A DNA stretch of 7,868 nucleotides from positions 1-7,868 of the forward strand of contig JAIESS010000172.1 of the NCBI GenBank assembly GCA_019745755.1. The letters run 5' to 3'. The DNA comes from Alphaproteobacteria bacterium. GTDB taxonomy: Bacteria > Pseudomonadota > Alphaproteobacteria > Paracaedibacterales > JAKBAR01. The position numbers and the translations under genes were made by a program. Of the stretch, positions 1 through 5,727 are shown piece by piece (position 1 is the first letter of the stretch; each line of letters begins with the position of its first letter). The notes under the pieces are model-generated. The model saw only the letters and a list, made by a program, of their open reading frames with translations. It searched no databases and was not told where the DNA came from.

Positions 1-500
1 ACACATTTTTTGAAGTACGCGATGACGACAATACAGTCCCTATTTATTATCGCCTGGGTCGTGATGCAGCCATTGGTAACATTAAAATTCTTGATGAAAC
101 AGGAAAAGTTGTCCAAGAAATCCAACTCGATAAAAAGGGTAAAGGCGATCATAAAATCGATTGGGACCGCAGTCTTAAGGGTATTAATCCAGAGACTGAA
201 CGTGCTGGACCGGGTGTGTACTTCGTTCAATTTGAAGCCCTGGATCATGAGGATAAACGCGTTGAAAATATTGTTGAGCTTGAAGGCGTTGTTTCCCACA
301 TCGATGCCAATGAAGATGGCGGATCGGATTACTATATTGCCGGCATTAAAGTGGATGGCCGCATCACAAAAGTGTCCCAGGCCCATGACGAAACAGCCTC
401 TGCGCTCAAGCATTTGCGCAGCATTAATCCCGATTATTTTAGTGGAAAACCTATTACACCTGAGGTGGCGGGCAATGCTACTCTCGATGTCGCGTTATAA
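1..500 (+). CDS. flgD: Flagellar hook-capping/assembly protein FlgD, C-terminal part (5' end outside window)
   Basis: FlgD caps the growing hook outside the cell and allows FlgE subunits to polymerise. Only about 165 C-terminal residues are present, read in the frame starting at base 3. The visible part matches the FlgD Ig/Fn3-like insert: a short YYRLGRDA strand, then ILDETGKVV, then a G-D-H-K-I-D-W-D segment corresponding to the family's G-x-h-x-x-W-D-G, then GPGVYFVQFEALD, where FlgD usually has p-x-G-x-Y-x-x-x-V-x-A. The closing Tudor-like half (EGVVSHID, then IKVDGRITKV) follows. About 45 residues rich in polar amino acids come after that, so the tail looks longer than in the short enterobacterial protein. 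The N-terminal export and capping region is off the window. flgE begins 16 bases downstream, the usual flgD-flgE order, so the two are very probably co-transcribed. Confidence 0.85.
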   Translation, partial: TFFEVRDDDNTVPIYYRLGRDAAIGNIKILDETGKVVQEIQLDKKGKGDHKIDWDRSLKGINPETERAGPGVYFVQFEALDHEDKRVENIVELEGVVSHIDANEDGGSDYYIAGIKVDGRITKVSQAHDETASALKHLRSINPDYFSGKPITPEVAGNATLDVAL

Positions 501-516
501 ATGAGGAGTATAAAAA

Positions 517-1872
517 ATGTCCAATATTGATTCCGTCTTTAACACCTTCGTCTCTGGTTCGAATGCTTATAGCAATAGATTTACGGACCACTCCTATAAC
601 GTTGCCAATGCTGGAACGGTGGCTGGTAAAAAACGCTCAAGCTATATCTCAACGTTGAATTCCATTTCAACCCCCACAAGCTTTGCACCCGCCGGTGTTT
701 CTTATAAACCCACCATTGACATTGAAACCATTGGCGGTGTCACACCCACCACCTATACCTCGAACTTTATGATTAATACAAAAGCCCTTGCCATTGTGAA
801 TCAGGTCGCCAGCAATACAAGCCCTGGTCAATACGGCTTTACAAAAGTTGGTACTTTTTTTCCCGATAAAAATGGTGACTTTGTTAATCACGTGGGTCAG
901 TTTTTAAAAGTTGTTATGACCAATCCTGATGGAACACCTAAAATCCCAAACATGGCTGCCTTCGACCAGCTTACAACCCTTAACCTTAAAAATACAGTAG
1001 GTCTTCCTCAAGCCACAACCTATATGAATCTCTTCGCGGGTCTTCCCAGTGGTGCACAAGTGGGAGCCCCTGCCAACACCCAAGCAAAACTTGTCTTTGA
1101 TCAAAAGGGTAACCAGTATAACGTTGTTATGTCTTATGCGAAGGTAGCATCCTACACCGCCAATGGCGCAGGATTTCCAACGGATAACCCGACACCCGGT
1201 GGTCCTGCTGACCCTCCGAACAGTGAGCGGTGGACACTCACAGCAACAGCCACAACAAACGCAAATCCTCCCGTGCCCGTTGTGGTCAATGCAGCATGGA
1301 CAAACGGTGTAGGTATTGTTTTTAACAATGGTATTCCCGTTATGATTAATGAGGGAAATGCTATGCCGACCCTGGATATTACGCCACCTGCAACTACAGC
1401 AGCAGATCCCATTGTTATTGATGTTAATCCTGGGACCCTCACTAAAAGCGATGGCCTCACGGTTCTGGGTGGCATTAACTTTAATAACAAGGATATTGGA
1501 TCCGATGGTAAGGGTCCTGGAAACTTCAAAGGATTTTCATGGGAAACTGATGGCAGGGGTGTTGTTTCTTACGATAACGGTGATAGTGAAACCATTTGCC
1601 GCCTCCCTCTCATCACTTTCAAATCTATGAATTCCCTTATTGAAGGATCGGGGGGTATTTATTATTCATCCGATGAAGCAGGACCATATTCTATTCGCTT
1701 TCCACAATCCGGTGAAATTCGCCAATCCGCCGTTGAAGGTTCCACCGCGAGTGCTACGGATACTTACGTCGCCATGGCTCAAGACGGTAAACGTTTTAAT
1801 GCGTGTATTGGTGGTCTTGGCAAAACTATCCAGATGCTTGATGTGCTTGAACAACTCTTGAATAGGGCATAA
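517..1872 (+). CDS. flgE: Flagellar hook protein FlgE (divergent)
   Basis: FlgE subunits form the hook that joins rod to filament. The 451-residue ORF starts at an ATG 8 bases after a GAGGAG ribosome site (503-508). FlgE hallmarks are clear in the middle and C-terminal parts. Residues 106-131 (YGFTKVGTFF, then NGDFVNHVGQFL) match the hook/rod GFTRxGxFxxdxxGxLVn pattern. Residues 191-240 (KLVFDQKGNQYNV, later ERWTLTA) match the segment where FlgE has vyDslG and a following W. Residues 338-410 (FKGFSWETDGRG, then YDNGDSETICRLPLITF, then GGIYYSSDEAGP) match the C-terminal D1 domain. The ends are unusual. The N-terminal helix lacks the standard NNIANxNTxGFK motif and has YNVANAGTVAGKKR instead, and the last 45 residues are a poor match to the usual D0 helix. 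A Pro/Thr-rich stretch at about 222-300 probably forms the exposed D2/D3 region. A terminator follows directly. Confidence 0.87.
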   Translation: MSNIDSVFNTFVSGSNAYSNRFTDHSYNVANAGTVAGKKRSSYISTLNSISTPTSFAPAGVSYKPTIDIETIGGVTPTTYTSNFMINTKALAIVNQVASNTSPGQYGFTKVGTFFPDKNGDFVNHVGQFLKVVMTNPDGTPKIPNMAAFDQLTTLNLKNTVGLPQATTYMNLFAGLPSGAQVGAPANTQAKLVFDQKGNQYNVVMSYAKVASYTANGAGFPTDNPTPGGPADPPNSERWTLTATATTNANPPVPVVVNAAWTNGVGIVFNNGIPVMINEGNAMPTLDITPPATTAADPIVIDVNPGTLTKSDGLTVLGGINFNNKDIGSDGKGPGNFKGFSWETDGRGVVSYDNGDSETICRLPLITFKSMNSLIEGSGGIYYSSDEAGPYSIRFPQSGEIRQSAVEGSTASATDTYVAMAQDGKRFNACIGGLGKTIQMLDVLEQLLNRA

Positions 1873-1873
1873 G

Positions 1874-1927
1874 ACATAGGAGAGATGTAGCGTTTATAGC
1901 TTTGCTTGTCTCTCTATGTTCTTTTTT
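1874..1927 (+). terminator. Intrinsic terminator of flgD-flgE
   Basis: ACATAGGAGAGA (1874-1885) pairs with TCTCTCTATGT (1909-1919), one bulged G being the only defect. The loop is 23 bases, and TTC plus seven T (1921-1927 region) follows. The arm begins just after the flgE stop. The right arm and T-run lie inside the last codons of the convergent hotdog gene. Read on the other strand there is no T-run after the stem, so it should work only for the + strand. Confidence 0.7.
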
Positions 1928-2418
1928 TCAGGAGGTGTTTCTAATCGAAGATTTTGTTTGCCCTCGGGAAGCGGTCGCTTCTTCGTATCAGCTCCTATGG
2001 CAACAAAGCAAAATTTTCCCGAGGCAATATGAATGGGATCATTAACATCAACGCGGTGGGAATAGCCCTCAATTAAACACGTCATGGATGTTGTTTTTGT
2101 TTCGATAAGCTTCACATAAAAAGATACCTCGTCACCCTTTAAAACGGGAGCGCAAAATTTAAGATATCCCGCTGCTGTTGTAATGGCACGGTTTGAAAAA
2201 CGCCGCAAGAAATTCACAGCCGCATCATCTGCTTGCTTAAACACCCACGGTCCTGCGGCCACACCATTTTCATTAATATGCTCTGGAAGAGCCTTAGCCA
2301 CAGCCCCTTTATACCACTTATTAAAGTAGGGCATTTCATCAATAACAACACTCTCATTAAGATGACTCGCACTGATAAGATGTGTGCTAGCAATAAGAAA
2401 AATAATTATTTTAAGCAT
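1894..2418 (-). CDS. YciA-like hotdog-fold protein with N-terminal signal-peptide-like segment (acyl-CoA thioesterase family, probably altered active site)
   Basis: The 174 residues align by eye to YciA-type acyl-CoA thioesterases, which hydrolyse acyl-CoA in the cytoplasm. Residues 49-58 (NENGVAAGPW) correspond to the family's N-x-N-G-D-I-F-G-G-W. Residues 87-105 (KFCAPVLKGDEVSFYVK) correspond to the M-x-F-x-x-P-V-x-V-G-D-x-V strand. GKFCFVAIGADTKKRPLP (134-151) corresponds to F-x-Y-V-A-V-D-x-x-g-k-P-r-x-L-P. Two things are odd. The aspartate of N-x-N-G-D, the residue regarded as catalytic in YciA, is Val53. Residues 1-18 look like a signal peptide (K3, then a hydrophobic run ending ISAS), although substrates of the family are cytoplasmic. 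The ATG at 2418 was chosen because GAGGAG lies 5 bases upstream; a GTG at 2430 overlaps the fliP stop and would sit inside that ribosome site. The gene begins 8 bases after fliP ends, so it is the last gene of the fliO-fliP operon. A non-enzymatic role is possible. Confidence 0.7.
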   Translation of the reverse strand: MLKIIIFLIASTHLISASHLNESVVIDEMPYFNKWYKGAVAKALPEHINENGVAAGPWVFKQADDAAVNFLRRFSNRAITTAAGYLKFCAPVLKGDEVSFYVKLIETKTTSMTCLIEGYSHRVDVNDPIHIASGKFCFVAIGADTKKRPLPEGKQNLRLETPPEKKNIERQAKL

Positions 2419-2426
2419 GACACTCC

Positions 2427-3167
2427 TCACTTAAAACTATGAACAAGACTTCCGCACAGGAGGTACCAACCATCAACAAGCACAAAGAAAATCACCTTAA
2501 ATGGCAAGGAAATCATGACAGGGGGAAGCATCATCATACCCATAGCCATAAGTATGGAGGCAATGACAAGGTCGATCACGAGGAAAGGAAGAAAAAGCAA
2601 AAAACCGATCTCAAAGGCACGGCGAAGCTCACTGATAATAAAGGCCGGTACAACCACTTTGTAAGGCAGTACTTCTGGTGAGTCAACCTCCCCTAGCTTT
2701 GCAAGATCCATGAATAGCTTGAGGTCTTTTTCACGAATATTCTTGATCATAAAACGCCTGAGGGGCACAAATGTTTTCTCAAAGGCCTGACCCTCATCAA
2801 TTTTTTGATCAATGAGGGGTTGAAGCCCTTCCTTATACGCTTCCTCCAAGGTAGGCGCCATGATAAATCCTGTGAGGAATAAAGCAAGGCTTGCAAGCAC
2901 CACATTTGGGGGAGATTGTTGCAATCCGATGGCGTTTCTTAAAAAAGAAAACACAATCACAATACGGGTAAAGGATGTCACCATAATGACAATAGATGGT
3001 GCAAGACTAAGGACCGTGAAGCCAATGAGGAGTTGAAGCAAGCGCCCTGTCATTCCTGATGATGGATTGCCAAGATCAAGGGTCAAGGACTCCGCCGCAA
3101 GGGATGAGGGAAGAAGAATCAACATGATAAGAAGGGTAATAAAGATCCACTTCTTTTGTTTAAGCAC
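2427..3167 (-). CDS. fliP: Flagellar type III export gate protein FliP
   Basis: FliP forms the core of the inner-membrane export gate with FliQ and FliR. Family features run the whole length (numbering from the GTG): a signal peptide ending near A24-A25, hydrophobic helices at about 47-75 and 85-105, the sequence TSFTRIVIVFSFLRNA (64-79), PPNVVLASLALFLT (86-99), the periplasmic stretch to about 170, VPAFIISELRRAF (173-185), FLPFLVIDLVIASILMAMGM (192-211) with M-M-x-P-P next, and LPFKVIFFVLVDGW near the end. The GTG at 3167 gives 246 residues, the same size as the enterobacterial protein, and places the signal peptide correctly. An ATG at 3215 would add 16 residues, has no ribosome site, and would overlap fliO by 56 bases. 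With GTG the overlap is 8 bases, which suggests translational coupling. fliQ and fliR do not follow; a hotdog gene does. Confidence 0.95.
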   Translation of the reverse strand: MLKQKKWIFITLLIMLILLPSSLAAESLTLDLGNPSSGMTGRLLQLLIGFTVLSLAPSIVIMVTSFTRIVIVFSFLRNAIGLQQSPPNVVLASLALFLTGFIMAPTLEEAYKEGLQPLIDQKIDEGQAFEKTFVPLRRFMIKNIREKDLKLFMDLAKLGEVDSPEVLPYKVVVPAFIISELRRAFEIGFLLFLPFLVIDLVIASILMAMGMMMLPPVMISLPFKVIFFVLVDGWYLLCGSLVHSFK

Positions 3168-3474
3168 GGCGCATCTCAAGGGAGTTGTTAAGAGGGGCAT
3201 TATGTGTGTTGTCATGTATCACAGCGAGGTCGCTTTTTTCAAGAGAAACAAGATGATCATTGTGGGGCCCCATGGTATAGAGAAACCGCTGACCCTTTAT
3301 GTTAAGAATAACAGCACGCCGTTTTGTGTCAATAATGAGCCCTTCTCCAAGAGTAATCTCGCCTTGAGTTTGCCACTTTTTTTGAACTCTTTTCATGAAA
3401 AATGACCCACCTACCATCACAGATAAAAGCAGAAATAAAATCATACAAGCATACAAATAATCAACACCAATCAT
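3160..3474 (-). CDS. fliO: Flagellar biosynthetic protein FliO
   Basis: FliO is a small bitopic membrane protein that helps stabilise and assemble the FliP ring of the export gate. The 104-residue product has one hydrophobic helix (about 5-26), then a basic stretch (KRVQKKW). A compact domain follows containing LIIDTKRRAVILNIKGQRFLYTMG, shown here as the pieces IDTKRRAV (48-55) and RFLYTMG (63-69); this is the family's L-x-D-x-K-R-R-x-x-L and G-x-R-x-L-L-x-G pattern. The start ATG has GAGGAA 7 bases upstream. Its 3' end overlaps the proposed fliP GTG by 8 bases. The order fliO-fliP supports the call, because FliO is poorly conserved and short. Confidence 0.85.
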   Translation of the reverse strand: MIGVDYLYACMILFLLLSVMVGGSFFMKRVQKKWQTQGEITLGEGLIIDTKRRAVILNIKGQRFLYTMGPHNDHLVSLEKSDLAVIHDNTHNAPLNNSLEMRRA

Positions 3475-3497
3475 GGAACTTCCTCATATTATAACTC

Positions 3498-3800
3498 TTA
3501 TTTCTTTTGAAAGCGGCCATAAGCCTGTGTCGCTTGTTTATGGGTCTTACGTTCTTGAAGATCCACTTGAAGAATAGCTGCTTGACGCTGAATGTCTTCC
3601 AAATGCTCTTTTAAAAAAAGCTGGAATTTCTTGAGCATAGGCAATAAAGGATCACGCTCTTCCGCTGATAAATCAGCTGTTCTACGAAGAAGAATCTCAA
3701 GACGCTCTTGAAGTTCAATAAAGTTTTTTTCCGAATCGGGTACAGTTCGAAAATCATAATCAAGCTCTTCAAGTGCTTGCTTTAACTGATCACAGGTCAT
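3498..3800 (-). CDS. Small helical protein heading the fliO-fliP operon; possible FlgN/FliT-type flagellar export chaperone
   Basis: I do not recognise a definite family. The 100 residues are almost wholly predicted helix, highly charged and soluble, with no signal peptide or membrane segment. The N-terminal helix (about 3-16) is followed by a long amphipathic region (23-42, then 45-90 with LLPMLKKFQLFLKEHLEDI). The C-terminal part ends QATQAYGRFQKK. Small size, helical content, a run ending in A-Y-G, and position directly ahead of fliO recall FlgN/FliT-like secretion chaperones, but that is inference. The ATG at 3800 is the first possible start, since in-frame TAA TAA codons lie a few triplets upstream. 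It has no Shine-Dalgarno sequence, only A/T-rich leader. It lies 23 bases ahead of fliO and is very likely co-transcribed. Confidence 0.65.
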   Translation of the reverse strand: MTCDQLKQALEELDYDFRTVPDSEKNFIELQERLEILLRRTADLSAEERDPLLPMLKKFQLFLKEHLEDIQRQAAILQVDLQERKTHKQATQAYGRFQKK

Positions 3801-3801
3801 T

Positions 3802-3816
3802 TTAAAATTTTATTAA
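3802..3816. promoter_or_regulatory. TTAA-N7-TTAA motif (CtrA-type full site) at the start of the flagellar operon
   Basis: TTAA at 3802-3805 and TTAA at 3813-3816 are separated by exactly seven bases, the full consensus of the alphaproteobacterial cell-cycle regulator CtrA, which controls flagellar genes in several relatives. It sits directly against the start codon of the first operon gene, where bound protein would more likely block than activate. The surrounding DNA is very A/T-rich, so chance is a real alternative. Confidence 0.3.
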
Positions 3817-3862
3817 AATGCAACTGACATAATCATAGCATCAGAATGAATGATTAAGAAAG

Positions 3863-3891
3863 GGTATATTTTATCATTTCTCCTACATCAA
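3863..3891 (-). promoter_or_regulatory. Candidate sigma70-type promoter for the fliO-fliP operon
   Basis: On the - strand TTGATG (3891-3886, four of six consensus bases) and TATACC (3868-3863, four of six) are spaced by 17 bases. Transcription would start near 3856, leaving a leader of about 55 bases. The -35 element overlaps the palindrome at 3885-3909. Both hexamers are imperfect, so this is tentative. Confidence 0.35.
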
Positions 3892-3909
3892 TAAAGACTT
3901 TATCGATGT
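3885..3909. repeat. 25-bp near-perfect palindrome upstream of the flagellar operon (operator-like)
   Basis: ACATCAATAAAG (3885-3896) and CTTTATCGATGT (3898-3909) are inverted copies around a single central A, with one mismatch in 12 pairs. No T-run follows on either strand and the stem is A/T-rich, so it is a poor terminator. Its overlap with the -35 candidate of the fliO-fliP operon suggests a binding site for a dimeric regulator. Confidence 0.5.
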
Positions 3910-3949
3910 TCAATTATGAAACGCAAGACTTAGAACTACTATCAATGCT

Positions 3950-5581
3950 TTATTTCACCTTCTTCACTGGAAGGGAAAACCAAAAGACGCTTCCTTGCCC
4001 TATTTTACTTTCACAATCAATTTTTCCACCCAAAAGTTGGACAAGATTTTTGGCAATACCAAGGCCAAGTCCTTGGCCGCTCGATTCGGAGTTCAGTGCT
4101 TCCGTTGAGAAAAAATCACTAAATAACGTTTCACGAATGGATTCTGGCATGCCTGCTCCCGTATCAATGACTTGAACGATTAATTCATAACGCCCCTCAT
4201 CTAAGGGGGCCGTATTTACATTAATACGCACATGGCCGACTTTTGTGTATTTAAAGGCATTGCTTGTTAAATGAAGGAGAATTTGACGAAACCGAACAGA
4301 ATCTGTCTCAACAAGAAGAGGGACAGCTTGGCTAAAGAAAATCTCAAAACGAAGGCCCCGCTGAATCGCCACGGGTTGGAGAAGTCCTTGAATTTCCGTG
4401 ACAATATCACGAATTTTAACAGGGGCGAAAAAGGGTGTTTGTTCCTTTTGCTCACTCTGACTAAACTCAAGAATGTCATCAATAAGCTTCATAAGAGAGT
4501 TTGATGAGGATTGAATCGTATTCACATACGCTACCTGTTGTTGGGAAAGTTCTGTCTCACGGAGAAGGCTTAAAATTCCCACAATCCCGTTCATGGGGGT
4601 GCGGATTTCATGGCTCATGGTGGCTAAAAATTTTGATTTATCGCGGCTGGATCGTTCAGCCTTGTCACGCTCAATCCCCAAATCATTTGTTGTAATCCGT
4701 AGATTTGATATGAGGTCATCATAGGATGCTGCTGCACGAAGAACATTCATGGCAATCAATGTTGCAAGTACAATTAAAATCAAAAAGGCAATGCCCGATA
4801 CAGGAAGAATTTGCTCAAGAATGGCCTTTGCATTTTCTGCAGGTTCCCACACAAAATAGCCGATCACTTCTTTGTCATTAGCAATTTCCAATGTGTTGAG
4901 ATGTCCATATTTTTCTCGATCCTTGATAGAGAAAGAAAAATTAAGAGAGTCAATAAGTGTAAATTTTCGTAGATTACGTACAAGGGTCTTATCAATATTT
5001 TGGGCAATCACAAGAAATTTTGGTTTTTTACCTGACTCTAAGCGTGTTGACACATCATAGCTTGCTTGCACTTCACCAATGGCAACCATGTAGGGTTTAT
5101 TGCCAATCATTAAAAGATCTTTGACAACACCTAAATTAAAACGCGTTGTTTTATTGGATTGCAAAAGCTCAGAAAGTGGCCCTTCAATTGCTTTTTTTTC
5201 ACTCTCATTAAACACACGTCCGCGTGATGCAGAAAAGAGAACACGCCCTTTATCATCAAGGATAATAGCCAAATCCATGCCAAAGACTTTGCTGACATCA
5301 TTCCCAATATTATCTTCTACCCATTTATCATCATATTGAAGCACAATGCTTTCATACGCTTTTGTCCAGACGGATGTAATAGAATTGATATAGCCAAGAT
5401 TTTCTTTTTCATAGGCAAATGACGTCTTGATAGCATTGGTGGATTCTTGATTTGTGAGCTGTTTGAAATTGAAATAGCTATAGGTTCCAATGGATACAAC
5501 GGAAAGGACGCATATAACAAGAGCCAGCGCGAAATACATGATAATATCACGAAAAACAATTTTTTTAACGCTAATGGCCAT
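3950..5581 (-). CDS. Membrane-bound sensor histidine kinase with CHASE4-like periplasmic sensor (orphan)
   Basis: The 543-residue protein should sense a periplasmic signal and autophosphorylate on histidine. Order of parts: transmembrane helix about 13-35; periplasmic region 36-258 resembling CHASE4 (W72, a YDDKWVEDN segment at 83-91, then GMDLAIILDDKGRVLFS); second helix about 259-281; a coiled linker to about 316; HisKA with the H-box FLATMSHEIRTPMNG, phospho-acceptor His324; and HATPase_c with N-box TSNAFKYT (Asn441), G1 DTGAGMP (473-479) and G2 GQGLGLGIAKN (502-512). The usual first Asn of the N-box is His437. No receiver domain is fused and no response regulator gene is in the window. 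The ATG at 5581 is the only start that keeps the first helix. The nearest strong ribosome site (AAGGAG, 5600-5605) is 19 bases away and better placed for a leader ORF. The next genes downstream are flagellar, but function is not shown by that alone. Confidence 0.9.
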   Translation of the reverse strand: MAISVKKIVFRDIIMYFALALVICVLSVVSIGTYSYFNFKQLTNQESTNAIKTSFAYEKENLGYINSITSVWTKAYESIVLQYDDKWVEDNIGNDVSKVFGMDLAIILDDKGRVLFSASRGRVFNESEKKAIEGPLSELLQSNKTTRFNLGVVKDLLMIGNKPYMVAIGEVQASYDVSTRLESGKKPKFLVIAQNIDKTLVRNLRKFTLIDSLNFSFSIKDREKYGHLNTLEIANDKEVIGYFVWEPAENAKAILEQILPVSGIAFLILIVLATLIAMNVLRAAASYDDLISNLRITTNDLGIERDKAERSSRDKSKFLATMSHEIRTPMNGIVGILSLLRETELSQQQVAYVNTIQSSSNSLMKLIDDILEFSQSEQKEQTPFFAPVKIRDIVTEIQGLLQPVAIQRGLRFEIFFSQAVPLLVETDSVRFRQILLHLTSNAFKYTKVGHVRINVNTAPLDEGRYELIVQVIDTGAGMPESIRETLFSDFFSTEALNSESSGQGLGLGIAKNLVQLLGGKIDCESKIGQGSVFWFSLPVKKVK

Positions 5582-5591
5582 GTTTCGGCAT
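5571..5591 (-). other. Six-codon leader ORF (MPKHGH) overlapping the kinase start
   Basis: AAGGAG is followed after 9 bases by an ATG at 5591, which opens a six-codon frame that ends TAG at 5573-5571. The kinase ATG at 5581 lies inside it in another frame. The spacing is ideal for this ATG and poor for the kinase ATG (19 bases). Possible readings are translational coupling through a leader peptide, or simply a suboptimal ribosome site for the kinase. Confidence 0.35.
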
Positions 5592-5632
5592 AGACAATCT
5601 CTCCTTATCCTCTTGATTGTCGTGAATTTTAG

Positions 5633-5647
5633 TTAATTTTTTATTAA
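5633..5647. promoter_or_regulatory. TTAA-N7-TTAA motif (CtrA-type full site) upstream of the histidine kinase
   Basis: TTAA at 5633-5636 and TTAA at 5644-5647 flank seven A/T bases. On the - strand the motif ends one base before TAAAAT, a good -10 candidate (5 of 6) for the kinase gene, with no clear -35. Placement suggests competition with polymerase if real. Chance is possible in this A/T-rich 90 bp. Confidence 0.3.
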
Positions 5648-5677
5648 AAAATCTAAAAATAAGAGTTTATTTGCTTC

Positions 5678-5723
5678 AAAAAAGAACTAATGGGGGAGAA
5701 TAAGTCCTCCATCAGTTCTTTTT
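5678..5723 (-). terminator. Intrinsic terminator of the 266-residue exported protein gene
   Basis: Beginning about 5 bases after the stop codon on the - strand, the arm 5721-5705 pairs with 5697-5681. It has a core of AAAGAACT/AGTTCTTT, a G-U pair, ATGG/CCAT, one mismatch, and GGA/TCC. The loop is 7 bases (5698-5704), and six T follow on the - strand (5683-5678). On the + strand the stem is also followed by TTTTT, so it may act in both directions. Confidence 0.85.
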
Positions 5724-5727
5724 ATTG

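Noticed and set aside
10..504. 164-residue open frame on the + strand
   Set aside because: It is an out-of-frame reading of flgD; the other frame has clear FlgD features and runs up to the flgE ribosome site.
1152..1529. 125-residue open frame on the - strand inside flgE
   Set aside because: Antisense shadow of a low-complexity Pro/Thr/Ala region, no ribosome site and no recognisable domain.
2419..2430. GTG at 2430 as the start of the hotdog gene
   Set aside because: It would place the GAGGAG ribosome site inside the coding region. That site is correctly spaced for the ATG at 2418.
3168..3215. ATG at 3215 as the fliP start
   Set aside because: No ribosome site, a 56-base overlap with fliO, and 16 residues that would precede the signal peptide unnaturally. 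The GTG at 3167 gives the usual family length.
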